This document shows positions 42,864 through 52,480 of a DNA stretch of 64,000 nucleotides, piece after piece. Position numbers and translations under genes: made by a program. How positions within the stretch are numbered: position 1 is the first letter of the stretch; each line of letters opens with the position of its first letter. The stretch comes from Vibrio pomeroyi (GTDB taxonomy: Bacteria; Pseudomonadota; Gammaproteobacteria; Enterobacterales; Vibrionaceae), in assembly GCA_041879425.1 (NCBI GenBank), contig CP090855.1:372001-436000 (forward strand), written 5' to 3'. The notes beneath the pieces were generated by a model that worked only from the letters and a program-made list of their open reading frames with translations, was not told where the DNA came from and made no database searches.

Positions 42864-43460
42864 TTAGTTTGAGCGCTCGGGCATACGTCTAAATAGCATC
42901 TCTACAAAGCCTGAAATGCGCTGTTTGCTTTCGCCAGATTCCAGTTGTGGTTGAATACCAGATTGCGCTAACGCTCGCCATTGAATCATTTCTGAATTTG
43001 GTACTGAAAACACGATATACAGAGATCCTTTTTCGGCCAATTTACCTTTGCCATCATAGAAAGGTACGCCCGTAGAAAGCTGAACCGCATCAAAAATTGA
43101 ATTGTCATTGAGCTCCGATTCTTCCGCGAGCCCGAAACCAACCACTACATCACCAATACTGCCGTCCTGTTTCAAACGGTATCCTTTCTCAGACAATTGC
43201 TCTTCAATTGCGTCACGTACCATATCGGTAACCAAGGTTTCATCGTATTTTTGAGAAAGATAGACCTGTTCCGACTGTGGGTGCCACGAGTATGTCGTCA
43301 CACCGTCTTTCATGAATTCGAAGTCACCGCTTGTCACAACACCATAGTCATGTACTGCTGGTTGTTCTTGTGTGGTACAAGCCGTCAGTCCAACCGCTAT
43401 TAAAGCCGACAGTGCCGCTCTTTTTATGCTTTTTGTTGCACAAATGGATCGTTTTATCAT
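42864..43460 (-). CDS. DUF4136-type lipoprotein
   Basis: 198 residues with a lipoprotein signal (LTAC, Cys 28, +2 Thr) and a single DUF4136-like domain (about 45-195): YSWHPQ, LVTDMVRDAIEEQLSEKGYRL, VVGFGLA, and a closing segment GFVEMLFRRMP. The function is unknown; members are outer-membrane lipoproteins. No partner is adjacent on the same strand. The gap to the next gene (43461-43728) is the shared promoter region. Confidence 0.78.
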   Translation of the reverse strand: MIKRSICATKSIKRAALSALIAVGLTACTTQEQPAVHDYGVVTSGDFEFMKDGVTTYSWHPQSEQVYLSQKYDETLVTDMVRDAIEEQLSEKGYRLKQDGSIGDVVVGFGLAEESELNDNSIFDAVQLSTGVPFYDGKGKLAEKGSLYIVFSVPNSEMIQWRALAQSGIQPQLESGESKQRISGFVEMLFRRMPERSN

Positions 43461-43728
43461 TCGCGGAGTCCCTACCTATATAAGAATAACTATCAATTCA
43501 ACCTCCAACATAATTAGTAATTATGTTAATAGAAAGGTCATTAAACGTTTGCGTAATCGCTAACCTTCACTTCTGCCAGTTTTGGGGGTTTAATCACAAA
43601 AACAGAGTTGGTATAGTCTACCCCGTTAAACAAAACCAGACCATTCGAGGCACGGAGCTTCCTCAATCATCTCATGAAGAGAAGAATTGGTACCGACAAA
43701 GTATCGGCAAATTTAAGAGGGTCAAACA

Positions 43729-43983
43729 ATGGAATTCAATATGGTTGAAATTTTAGGTTACGCTGCGTCTATTATGGTCGCAATTTCATTAACAATGAAA
43801 GATATCGTTCGTCTGCGTGTCCTTAACTTTATCGGTTGTGCTCTCTTCACAGCTTACGGCATCATGATTGACGCTTGGCCAGTTGCTGCAACCAATGGTT
43901 TTATCGCTTGTGTAAACATCTACTTCCTTGCAAAAATGCAAAAGGAAAAAAAAACGGAAGCGATGAAAGCAGCGAAAGCTTAA
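43729..43983 (+). CDS. Small inner-membrane protein, YgjV-like
   Basis: 84 residues with three hydrophobic segments (about 7-20, 31-48, 52-68) and a Lys-rich tail that should stay in the cytoplasm. The pattern EILGYAASIMVAISLTMKD, FIGCALFTAYG and NGFIACVNIYFL resembles the YgjV family of unknown function. GAGGG lies 7 nt before the ATG. It is monocistronic with a terminator directly after. Confidence 0.78.
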   Translation: MEFNMVEILGYAASIMVAISLTMKDIVRLRVLNFIGCALFTAYGIMIDAWPVAATNGFIACVNIYFLAKMQKEKKTEAMKAAKA

Positions 43984-44012
43984 ATTAGCGACTCGCATTT
44001 CAAAAAATTGTG

Positions 44013-44072
44013 AAAAAGCCCAAACGGTTCCTCTCGTTCTAGTAAGAACAGAAGCACAGTTTGGGCTTTTTT
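44013..44072 (+). terminator. Terminator after the YgjV-like gene
   Basis: Outer arms AAAAAGCCCAAAC and GTTTGGGCTTTTT enclose a 33-nt inner region with a further TTCTAGTAAGAA dyad. Confidence 0.88.
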
Positions 44073-44145
44073 ATATCTGTCGTTTATCAATCGCTTGAGC
44101 TGTCGTTTTAAAAACTGCCTTCAAAACGATACCGTTGAAAGTGCA

Positions 44146-45609
44146 TCAAGTATAAGCAATGCGATATTCATTCTCTCGATACATCTGAGTGTTATTTCGA
44201 CCACCCTCTTTAGCTTGGTAGAGCGCTTTGTCGGCTTTTTCGATTGTGCCTTCTATCTGAAACAACACCTGAGCATAACAACACCCTGCACTCACTGTCA
44301 CTGGCGACACCAAGCCTTGTATTTGTTCGACTCTGTGTCTTAACGCTTCTGACAATTCGAACAGTTGACGCTCATCACAATCAAATGTCACCAGAATAAA
44401 CTCTTCGCCACCATAACGAGCAATCAAGCGATGGTTACTTGTAAACTGCTTCAAGGTTTTTGCGACAGCACAAATCACCCTATCACCCTGAGCATGTCCG
44501 TGTAGGTCATTCACTGATTTAAAATGGTCAATATCCAATAGAATAACGCCAACACCTTGTAAGGGATAAGGCGAGTTATCCGATATTCTCAGTTTAATCT
44601 GCTCAATGAAACTGCGCCTACTGTGCAATCCAGTAAGATAATCAAGGCTCGCCACATCTAAGATCTTTAGGTGACGATGCCGCAGGTAAAGGATCAGAAC
44701 CACAATAATACTCAGTAGGCTAACCACCAACGTCATCAAACTTGCCAGCAACAAGCTGTGATTTTTGTTGAGCTCTTGTTCTAACACACCCGCAGAAATA
44801 ACCCAGTTCAGGTATGGATAAAACTTATAGAAGATGTTTTTGCTTGTCGTGCCATCTTCTGTAGAGATTGAGTAGCTAAAGTGACCTTCAGGTTCAGCCA
44901 CAACCTTATCGAGCAGCAACTCTGAAGAGTCTTCAATCAAGGCTTTTAAATGCTGGTGTTCAAAGTTAGGTTGAAGAACTAACTCACCCTGCAAATCAAC
45001 GATATACACATAACCACTATCGCCATAAGAGTACTTTCTCAATTTGTCTTTAAGCGCTTCAAGATCAACCAGATACATCAGTTCATCTTTATAAGTGGTC
45101 GCCACCAATGTATTACCACTCGGAAGCCTCACTGAGTACGCAACCTTCGCACGTTTACCGACTTCGTGTGGATTGGCGTGAGAGTACTGAGTCATTCCAG
45201 ACTTTAAACTCAGCTGTTGTTGGATATGGGTTAGGTGCGCACGATTTTGCCCTTGTAGAAACGGGTGATACAGATGAACACCTTGAGGCGACATTAGATA
45301 GATATAGCCGGACTCTCCAATCACCAGTTCATTGGCAATTCGGATGACCTCGTCGACTTCTTGTTCTGGATTGACACGCACAGTATGAGAGGCGACGGTA
45401 TCAGTCACACCTTTGAGATAGGTTCTTATCGCTTCGTTGACTGTGGTGTCTACGATATCGTAGCTCGCGTTCACAATGGTACGAAAGAAGAACTGATTGG
45501 ATTCTAATAGTGATTCTTTCGTTCGGTTGAACTGAACAGCAGAAAGGATCAAAGAAACTACGGCCAGTACAATTGAAAAACTAAGAATGTATTTACGTCT
45601 GACTTTCAA
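44146..45609 (-). CDS. Diguanylate cyclase with periplasmic Cache sensor
   Basis: 487 residues: TM1 (about 8-26), a double-Cache-type sensor (about 30-275; GYIYLMSPQGVHLYHP and GYVYIVDLQGELVLQP), TM2 (about 285-308) and a GGDEF domain (about 325-480) with active site GGEEF. It should make cyclic di-GMP. Where the product-inhibition motif RxxD should stand, five residues before GGEEF, the sequence has SNHR, so feedback inhibition is probably absent. It is monocistronic. The ligand of the Cache domain is unknown. Confidence 0.92.
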   Translation of the reverse strand: MKVRRKYILSFSIVLAVVSLILSAVQFNRTKESLLESNQFFFRTIVNASYDIVDTTVNEAIRTYLKGVTDTVASHTVRVNPEQEVDEVIRIANELVIGESGYIYLMSPQGVHLYHPFLQGQNRAHLTHIQQQLSLKSGMTQYSHANPHEVGKRAKVAYSVRLPSGNTLVATTYKDELMYLVDLEALKDKLRKYSYGDSGYVYIVDLQGELVLQPNFEHQHLKALIEDSSELLLDKVVAEPEGHFSYSISTEDGTTSKNIFYKFYPYLNWVISAGVLEQELNKNHSLLLASLMTLVVSLLSIIVVLILYLRHRHLKILDVASLDYLTGLHSRRSFIEQIKLRISDNSPYPLQGVGVILLDIDHFKSVNDLHGHAQGDRVICAVAKTLKQFTSNHRLIARYGGEEFILVTFDCDERQLFELSEALRHRVEQIQGLVSPVTVSAGCCYAQVLFQIEGTIEKADKALYQAKEGGRNNTQMYRENEYRIAYT

Positions 45610-45984
45610 AATGACCCCGTAGCTTTTTAATTTTAGGGAACGCTATTGTTTTTGTGATAAGCAGACTGCTTTATATCATAGTTGTATTTTTTACTGAACG
45701 AGTGTCGATATTTTGAGAGATTTCTATACGCAATCTGTGACTTATAGCAAAAACGCCGAACTGAATTCAGTTCGGCGTTTTGATTTTACGTTTGAGTTGT
45801 ATGTTTAAATTACACTAAATCACTGATAAATAGACTCAAAACCATTCGTATTTATTATCCTTTATCATTGCCTTTAGCATTATTTAATGCTCAGTACACG
45901 ATGTTTAAATGCGCTCTTACACTCACTTATCCAACAGTCGTGTACTGCACCATTAACGTATTGGTTTAACCCATTTAGTCTTTA
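45610..45984. other. Gap between chitinase and cyclase genes
   Basis: No gene. It holds the perfect terminator palindrome at 45750-45781 and, to its left, the promoter of the cyclase gene. The right half (45800-45984) is the chitinase 3' untranslated stretch with no feature seen. Confidence 0.5.
45750..45781 (-). terminator. Perfect 32-bp palindrome terminator
   Basis: AAAACGCCGAACTGAA and its exact mirror TTCAGTTCGGCGTTTT form a 16-bp stem that can work in both directions; on the minus strand it ends chitinase transcripts about 200 nt after the stop. Confidence 0.8.
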
Positions 45985-48900
45985 TTAAGAACAAACCTGA
46001 GTCCAGCTACCGTCGCTACCCGGTTCAGAGCTTGTCCACCAGTTAGCTTGGTAAATACTACCGTTGTGAACGACTTGGTCACCGGTGTTTGCATGGCTTG
46101 GATTACCTGCCCAATCTTTCTGAGGTAGATCTGGGTAAACCGTTAAACCTGCAGTGTCACATGTACCAGGGTTTGTGCCACCATCACCAGGGTTACCGCC
46201 ACCAGAACTGATATCACCTAATGGTAGATCGGGTTGCTCGAAGCTAAAGGCATAGTCGACACCATTCACGCTCACTGCATAGTTTGCAGGGCCTGAAATT
46301 GGCAAGTAATACACCATATCTAGCTCATACACACCACCAGCTGGAAGATCTTCCCATGCAGGTAACGTGAACGCTACGCGGTGCATAGTACCGTCTAATC
46401 CGCCGATGTTATCCGCACGAGTATGACCCGAAGCAATCACAGACAAACCACCGCCCGATTGATCTTTCGCGTTATCAGGAGCTGACACTGGGATATCGAA
46501 TTGGAACTCAGTTCCACCCGGAAGTGCTTGCCCTGTGTTGTTCGTGAACGTGATCTTAGGGTTAATTGGGTAGTTTTGGTCACCGACTTTGAAGCCACCA
46601 ACCGATACCGAGATATCTAGCGCTTCTGTTGGGATAGCACCCGTCGCTACTTTGTTTCCATATGGGGTTGCAGACTTAAACTTATCGTAGATAGCTTTCG
46701 TCATTGTGTTACCCATGTGGAACTCACCGTTACCGCTGTTACATGCTTGCTCAGTGGTATCGATTGAAGTTCGGTTGCCGCTCGCATCGAGTACATAACA
46801 GTTATAATCCCCTGCTAGTTCCCAGAACATAATGCCGCCGATTTCTTTATCGATAACGTAGTCCGCTTTCACATCGATAGACTGCTTATCTTCTGTAGAA
46901 AGGAATACACCCTTCTCAGCATTCCACAACCAAGGTGCAACTGCTACGCTGTCGTAGTTACGCGTGTAAGTACCCGTTAAAACATCCGTTGGATCGTTGA
47001 CAGGATCAAGCTTGTAAGCATCCGCATAAGAACCCCAAATACCTTTCTCTAGGTTCTTCGCGTGCCACATTGGGTTTGAACCCGCGCCCATTTCGTTGCC
47101 TTTCGGATCGGTATCGTGCCACATGTTGTCGATACCAATTGCGCCATGTCCACAGTTGTTCTTCTCGCCTTCGCCTGTACCCGCAGCACATTCAGATTGA
47201 TTTGGTAGCGCAGCTCGACCCCAAAGACCATTCTCGCCACCCGTTACACCTTGCCAACCACGTGTGTAGTAAGGCACACCGATGTTAATACGACCTGCTG
47301 GCATAGAACCACGGAAGTAATGGTAAGCCCAATCCGTGTTCAGGTAACCGATACCACCATAAGCCGCAGTGCCGTAAACGTTCCACTGTGCTAACTCTGA
47401 ATCTTTACCTGTATCAAACAAGGCAGCGTTATGACCAACGTGATCGTTCCACGCACCGTGAAGGTCGTAAGACATGATATTCACGTAATCGAGGTACTTG
47501 GTGACATCAAATGTTTCCATACCGCGCAATAGGTAGCCAGAAGAAGGTGCCGCGATAGTTAACATGTAATGATTGCCATCTTCCGCAGACGCCACATCAA
47601 GCTTCTCACGCAGCACTTTCATTAATACTTGGTACGAAGCCCATAGGTACTGACGACGTGGTTCCATGAAGTCCTTGTCGTATGGGTTACCTGCACCCGC
47701 CATTGAAGTTGGGTATTCGTAGTCAATATCTAGGCCGTCGAACTGGTATTTACGAAGCATTTCAACCGCTGAAGTCGCGAATGTTTCGATACCTTGATGG
47801 TTGATAGAACCATCAGAATTTGTCGTCATGGTGTAGAAACCGCCATCAGCAACTCGGCTTCCGTCAGTCGCGAAGTGGCCGCCTGTTTCAGCCCAACCAC
47901 CGATTGAGATTAACGTTTTAACACCGTGTTTTTTCTTCGCGGTTGCGAGTGCACCAAAGTGACCTTTAAAACCTAATGCAGGATCAACTTCCACGCCCGG
48001 CCACTCTTTACCTACAGCAGCATTATTTGGATCGTTTACATCACCCACATTTACTTTACCGTCTGAACCAATGCTCACGAACGCGTAGTTAATGTGTGTA
48101 AGTTGTTCCCAAGGAATATCATTTACTAGGTAAGCGGCTTGTGGGTCATCCCCTGCACGCCAACTGGTGAAGTAACCAATCACACGACGTGGGTGATCCG
48201 CGCCCATCTTCTCACGGCCTTCGTCATCGTAAATCGTACAGTAAGGGACATCGATACCTTGCGTTTGATACAAGCCATCAGGACGACATGTGCTCACCGT
48301 TGGAGCGCCATTAACCGTCAAAGAAGCCAGTGCAGAGTCCGCCGTTGCGCCTTGGTTGTCGGTTGCTTTCGCGTAAACCGCTAAAGAGCCTGCTTGAGTG
48401 GTTGTGTAATCTAACGTGTATGGGCTTGTCGCTGCTGTCCCCACAAGAGCACCCGCTACGTAGAAATCAACCTTATCAACCGTGCCATCGCTGTCTGCTG
48501 CCGTTGCTGTCAGTGTGACTACACCACCAACATCAACAGATGTCGCTGAAAGTGCTACCGAAACTGTAGGAGCTTCATTACCTGGTTGTGCTGAATCAAC
48601 AGAAACAGAAACTGCGCTTGCAACACTTGCTGCGCCTTCATTATCCGTTGCAACAACTGAAACTTGATGGTTACCAGACGTTGCTGCCCAAGCCGCTTCA
48701 AATGGTGCCGCTGTCACTACTGCAACCGAAGAACCATCGACAAAGAACTCTACCGAAGCAACACTACCATCAGAATCCAGTGCTGTTGCGCTAAGTACCA
48801 CATTATCGCCTTCAACAATCACATCGGATGCGGTTGGCGCTGTTAACGAGGCGGTTGGCGCTTCGTTTGGTGTACCGCCGCCTCCATTACCGCTACACAC

Positions 48901-49152
48901 ATCCAGTTTTTTCCACTGTGCGTAATCACCTTCAAATTGGCTCGGGTTGTTGTTTTGATTCCAGTAATTCGCTGAGTACGCGCTGCCGTCATGTGAAACC
49001 TGATCACCACCGGTGTATACCGTGGCAGAATCCCACGCTTCTAACGTTGAACAATCAACAGCCGCGTAGCTGTTGAACGCCATTAAGCATGACGCAGTGA
49101 GAGTACTGAGTGTAAAAACCTTCTTGGCCACTCTTCCTTGGTTTAGGTGCAT
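45985..49152 (-). CDS. Secreted multi-domain GH18 chitinase with two chitin-binding modules
   Basis: 1055 residues: signal peptide (about 1-30, SYAA), N-terminal CBM5/12 (about 32-88), two Ig-like modules (about 97-190 and 193-285) joined by Pro/Asn-Glu-Ala-Pro linkers, GH18 catalytic domain (about 305-845) with acid Glu479 in DGLDIDYE, a beta-rich module (about 880-1000), a Gly-rich linker, and a C-terminal CBM5/12 (about 1010-1055). It cleaves beta-1,4 bonds of chitin outside the cell. Its like in V. cholerae is the chromosome II chitinase ChiA-2 (recalled), but this one is longer. It should give N-acetylglucosamine oligosaccharides. The long promoter region is to its right. Confidence 0.93.
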   Translation of the reverse strand: MHLNQGRVAKKVFTLSTLTASCLMAFNSYAAVDCSTLEAWDSATVYTGGDQVSHDGSAYSANYWNQNNNPSQFEGDYAQWKKLDVCSGNGGGGTPNEAPTASLTAPTASDVIVEGDNVVLSATALDSDGSVASVEFFVDGSSVAVVTAAPFEAAWAATSGNHQVSVVATDNEGAASVASAVSVSVDSAQPGNEAPTVSVALSATSVDVGGVVTLTATAADSDGTVDKVDFYVAGALVGTAATSPYTLDYTTTQAGSLAVYAKATDNQGATADSALASLTVNGAPTVSTCRPDGLYQTQGIDVPYCTIYDDEGREKMGADHPRRVIGYFTSWRAGDDPQAAYLVNDIPWEQLTHINYAFVSIGSDGKVNVGDVNDPNNAAVGKEWPGVEVDPALGFKGHFGALATAKKKHGVKTLISIGGWAETGGHFATDGSRVADGGFYTMTTNSDGSINHQGIETFATSAVEMLRKYQFDGLDIDYEYPTSMAGAGNPYDKDFMEPRRQYLWASYQVLMKVLREKLDVASAEDGNHYMLTIAAPSSGYLLRGMETFDVTKYLDYVNIMSYDLHGAWNDHVGHNAALFDTGKDSELAQWNVYGTAAYGGIGYLNTDWAYHYFRGSMPAGRINIGVPYYTRGWQGVTGGENGLWGRAALPNQSECAAGTGEGEKNNCGHGAIGIDNMWHDTDPKGNEMGAGSNPMWHAKNLEKGIWGSYADAYKLDPVNDPTDVLTGTYTRNYDSVAVAPWLWNAEKGVFLSTEDKQSIDVKADYVIDKEIGGIMFWELAGDYNCYVLDASGNRTSIDTTEQACNSGNGEFHMGNTMTKAIYDKFKSATPYGNKVATGAIPTEALDISVSVGGFKVGDQNYPINPKITFTNNTGQALPGGTEFQFDIPVSAPDNAKDQSGGGLSVIASGHTRADNIGGLDGTMHRVAFTLPAWEDLPAGGVYELDMVYYLPISGPANYAVSVNGVDYAFSFEQPDLPLGDISSGGGNPGDGGTNPGTCDTAGLTVYPDLPQKDWAGNPSHANTGDQVVHNGSIYQANWWTSSEPGSDGSWTQVCS

Positions 49153-49603
49153 GTTAGCTATCCCTTAAGTTGTTGTTTCAAGATGTTTAATCTAAATGGC
49201 ATTTTCCTCACCACTTAAATCTCTTCGCAAAACAACTGTAGGTAACAGCGCCAATTAAACACCTAAAATATTCAGTATTTATAAAATGACTCGCATTAAT
49301 TTGTTTATAGCATGCAATGAGTCGACACTTATTTTGCACCAACAACTAATATTAATTTATTTCGGAAAGCTAAAAAATAATGTCTCAAAAATCGGAAATG
49401 TGACTCAGGTTTGAGAAAAAAATTCGCATTAAATCTAACCAAAAAGTAGAGATTTATAGTCGATTTGATGTTCTTTTTAGAATTCGCCCACTTTTTGATA
49501 ACAAATGTGTTAGTATCGGCGGCTTTTTTGACGAACCTCACATTTCTATGCAAGTGTGGGAGAAATACATAGGCTTGAAAGAGCCAAATATAGCGAAGAA
49601 ATA
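49153..49603. other. Divergent control region between chitinase and BCCT transporter
   Basis: AT-rich; no gene supported (a 74-codon minus frame at 49329-49553 lacks a ribosome site). It must hold promoters for both genes. I see no clear regulator site. Confidence 0.4.
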
Positions 49604-51190
49604 ATGTCCAACTTGACGCAAGTCGCCAACGAAAACATCAACGCAGAATCTACTTCTATCGATTTCAATAAAGCTCAATCTTTGGGTGAAAAACTGGAAC
49701 TCGGAAACCCAGTCTTTTGGCTTAGTGGTAGTTTTTTAACCCTCTTTGTCATCCTCGCTTTCACCAACACCTCCGTGTTGTCCGAACTTGTTAACATCGG
49801 CTTTAGTTACTCAACTAAGTGGTTCGGTGCTTTCTGGCAAGTCCTATTACTACTTAACTTCATCATCGGCTTAGTGCTTGCACTAGGACGCACAGGCCAC
49901 GTTCGCTTAGGAACGCTTGCCCTCCCTGAAATGACCACCTTTAAATGGATGTCTATCGTCCTATGTACGCTGCTAGCTGGCGGTGGTGTGTTCTGGGCAG
50001 CAGCAGAGCCTATTGCTCACTTTGTTTCAGCTCCGCCACTTTATGGCAACGCTGATCCTCAAGCGATGGCATTTAATGCTCTATCACAATCTTTCATGCA
50101 CTGGGGTTTCCTTGCATGGGCAATCTTAGGTGGCTTGTCTTCTATCGTCTTAATGCATCTGCATTACGACAAAGGCCTTCCTCTTAAGCCTCGTACTCTG
50201 CTTTACCCAGTACTTGGCGATAAGGCTATTAACAGCTGGGTGGGTAACGTAGTCGACGCATGCAGCATCGTCGCTGTAGCCGCAGGTACTATCGGCCCTA
50301 TCGGCTTCCTTGGCCTGCAAATCAGCTACGCGCTAAGCGAACTGTTTGGCATTTCAGACAGCTTTGCAACTCAAAGTGTCGTTATTATCTTTGCCATCGC
50401 TATGTACACGCTTTCTGCTTTGAGCGGCGTGAATAAAGGTATCCAACTAGTAAGCCGTTACAACATCATCTTGTCTGTGTGTCTAATCGGCTACATCCTT
50501 CTTGTTGGCCCAACGAGCTTCATCGTTGACGGTTACCTGCAAGGCATGGGCGAAATGGTTGATAACTTCATCCCAATGGCGCTTTACCGCCAAGATACGG
50601 CGTGGCTAGGTGGCTGGACGGTATTCTTCTGGGGTTGGTTCTTAGGCTACGGCCCAATGATGGCAATCTTCATTGCTCGTATCTCACGTGGCCGTACCAT
50701 TCGCCAAATGATCGTTTCTATCAGCATCGTTGCACCGCTTGTAACGTGTTTCTGGTTCAGCATCGTCGGTGGTAGTGGTTTAGCGTTTGAACTAGAGAAC
50801 CCAGGCGTGATTTCTAGCGCGTTCGAAGGCTTCAACCTTCCAGCAGTTCTTCTAGCAATTACTGCGCAACTGCCGTTCCCTACTCTGATTGCGATTCTGT
50901 TCCTTATCCTGACGACTACGTTCATCGTGACGACAGGTGACTCAATGACTTACACAATCAGTGTGGTAATGACGGGCACAACAGAGCCGAACGCAACAGT
51001 ACGTACTTTCTGGGGTATCATCATGGGTGCGGTAGCTATTGCACTTATCTCGATGGGCTCTGGCGGCATCTCTGCTCTACAGTCGTTCATTGTGATCACA
51101 GCCGTTCCTGTATCGTTTATCTTGCTGCCGTGTCTATGGCACGCACCGAAAATCGCGAAGCAGATGGCAAGAGATCAAGGTCTCGTTTAA
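49604..51190 (+). CDS. BCCT-family transporter
   Basis: 528 residues with twelve membrane segments and the family core (GWTVFFWGWFLGYGPMMAIFIARISRGRTIRQM). BCCT proteins take up betaine, choline, carnitine or related quaternary amines, often with Na. The core differs from the betaine carriers in the signature (WGWFLGYGP rather than WAWWISWSP), so the substrate may differ. I use ATG 49604 (GAAGAAATA upstream); a GTG at 49556 is in frame. No choline-oxidation genes are nearby. A terminator follows. Confidence 0.9.
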   Translation: MSNLTQVANENINAESTSIDFNKAQSLGEKLELGNPVFWLSGSFLTLFVILAFTNTSVLSELVNIGFSYSTKWFGAFWQVLLLLNFIIGLVLALGRTGHVRLGTLALPEMTTFKWMSIVLCTLLAGGGVFWAAAEPIAHFVSAPPLYGNADPQAMAFNALSQSFMHWGFLAWAILGGLSSIVLMHLHYDKGLPLKPRTLLYPVLGDKAINSWVGNVVDACSIVAVAAGTIGPIGFLGLQISYALSELFGISDSFATQSVVIIFAIAMYTLSALSGVNKGIQLVSRYNIILSVCLIGYILLVGPTSFIVDGYLQGMGEMVDNFIPMALYRQDTAWLGGWTVFFWGWFLGYGPMMAIFIARISRGRTIRQMIVSISIVAPLVTCFWFSIVGGSGLAFELENPGVISSAFEGFNLPAVLLAITAQLPFPTLIAILFLILTTTFIVTTGDSMTYTISVVMTGTTEPNATVRTFWGIIMGAVAIALISMGSGGISALQSFIVITAVPVSFILLPCLWHAPKIAKQMARDQGLV

Positions 51191-51228
51191 TGCTTAATCC
51201 GATTTAGTTTCGGATAGCCTAGAACACT

Positions 51229-51267
51229 AAAAAGCCACTCAAGTGATTCACCTGAGTGGCTTTGTTT
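51229..51267 (+). terminator. Terminator after the BCCT gene
   Basis: Arms AAAGCCACTCA and TGAGTGGCTTT with an inner GTGA/TCAC pairing, then TTTGTTTT. Confidence 0.88.
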
Positions 51268-51318
51268 TATCTGATCGTTACCTGTATCGACGAAGCTTAT
51301 TTCTACCGATAGTTCGGC

Positions 51319-51681
51319 TTATTGAAACTTTTCACCCGCCGCAACCATGAATGACATTTCAACCAATAGTTCAGGGTTAGCAAGTTCTGCTTTCACGCAT
51401 GCGCGGCTTGGCGCGCAGCCTTCAGGGAACCACGCTTCCCAAACTTCATTTAGTGCATCAAAGTTAGCGAAATCCGTTAGGTAAATAGTCACTGACAATA
51501 CGCGAGATTTGTCGCTGTCGACCAAGCTCATCATTTCTTCAGCTTGATCAAAAATTTGTTGAACCTGACTCTTAATTCCTGCCGATGTATCCGTCTCTGG
51601 TACTTCAACAAAGCTTGCGATGCCATTAAATACAGTGACATCAGACCAACGTTTGGTCGGGTTAATTCTATGGATTTTCAC
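51319..51681 (-). CDS. Rid-family protein (single domain)
   Basis: 120 residues of the YjgF/RidA fold. It has FNGIASFVEVPETD, VTIYLTDFANFDALNEVWEAWFPEGCAPSRACVKAEL and LLVEMSFMVAA, with the conserved Arg (SRA) that binds the imine's carboxylate. E. coli RidA deaminates reactive 2-aminoacrylate; this sequence is closer to the Rid2-like proteins, whose substrate is less clear. It starts with GTG 51681. A three-domain relative is encoded 4 kb away. Confidence 0.88.
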   Translation of the reverse strand: MKIHRINPTKRWSDVTVFNGIASFVEVPETDTSAGIKSQVQQIFDQAEEMMSLVDSDKSRVLSVTIYLTDFANFDALNEVWEAWFPEGCAPSRACVKAELANPELLVEMSFMVAAGEKFQ

Positions 51682-51929
51682 GAACGATTCTCTTCTTATA
51701 ATTAGGATTTACGTCAGCGTAATCTAATCCAAATTCATTATATTGAAAACAAAAATTAGAACGGGCCTTTCCCACCTTAAACCTCTCCTTTGCAACCAAC
51801 CACTTTTTGGCTTGATTCATGAATTCTCTAACCTGCGCTTGCTAAAAAGATTAAGTATTATTCTCACAGCGAAATTAATTTTGTACTCGTGCGGTCATAT
51901 TCAGGGATTTTATTAAATGGAGTACTTTT

Positions 51930-52376
51930 ATGCATGTTCAAACCTATGATTTAAAACAGACTAATGTGGGATATAACCTTGGAGTAGTTGGCGTAGCATT
52001 AGTGCTCGCTTGGATTGGTATTTACAAGTTTACGCCAACCGAAGCGATGCTCATTGAACCGTTAATCGCAAATCATCCTGCAATGAACTGGCTTTACAAT
52101 CTGTTATCAGTGCAAGCTGTGTCTAACATGGTGGGTGGCGCGGAGATCATTGTCGCGATTGGATTGATCGTTGGATTTAAGAAACCGACAGTTGCTTTCT
52201 ATTCAGGCATTGCTGCAGCGGCTATCTTTGTTGTGACACTCAGCTTCCTAATTACAACGCCAAATGCTTGGAAAGTATCGGATGGCATCTTAGTCACTAA
52301 CTTCTTCCTAGTAAAAGACATCCTGTTCTTGGCGATCGCTATTAGCGTAATCGAACGTAACAAACCTCAGAAGTAA
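51930..52376 (+). CDS. DUF417 (YkgB/RclC-type) inner-membrane protein
   Basis: 148 residues with four membrane segments and family pieces (VVGVALVLAWIGIYKFTPTEA, NMVGGAEIIVAIGLIVGF, SFLITTPNAW, FLVKDILFLAIAI). The E. coli relative RclC belongs to the reactive-chlorine response; the reaction is unknown. GGAG precedes the ATG. It stands alone, facing the RidA gene, with no RclA or RclR beside it, so the stress link is only by family. Confidence 0.86.
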   Translation: MHVQTYDLKQTNVGYNLGVVGVALVLAWIGIYKFTPTEAMLIEPLIANHPAMNWLYNLLSVQAVSNMVGGAEIIVAIGLIVGFKKPTVAFYSGIAAAAIFVVTLSFLITTPNAWKVSDGILVTNFFLVKDILFLAIAISVIERNKPQK

Positions 52377-52436
52377 CCGTAAATCTATAAGTGGCCGTAA
52401 CTAGAAGTAACCTTAAACCTTGAAATAAAAAGACTC

Positions 52437-52466
52437 GAAGCTGGCTAGAAGGACGCTGCCAGCTTC
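52437..52466 (-). terminator. Terminator of the GNAT gene
   Basis: Arms GAAGCTGGC and GCCAGCTTC; on the minus strand TTTTTATTT follows after a few bases. Confidence 0.75.
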
Positions 52467-52480
52467 TGATGTATAAAGTT

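Noticed and set aside
49329..49553. Minus-strand 74-codon frame between chitinase and BCCT genes
   Set aside because: AT-rich chance frame in the divergent control region without ribosome site.
49604..51190. Choline/betaine locus around the BCCT gene
   Set aside because: No bet genes, regulator or betaine synthesis genes beside it.
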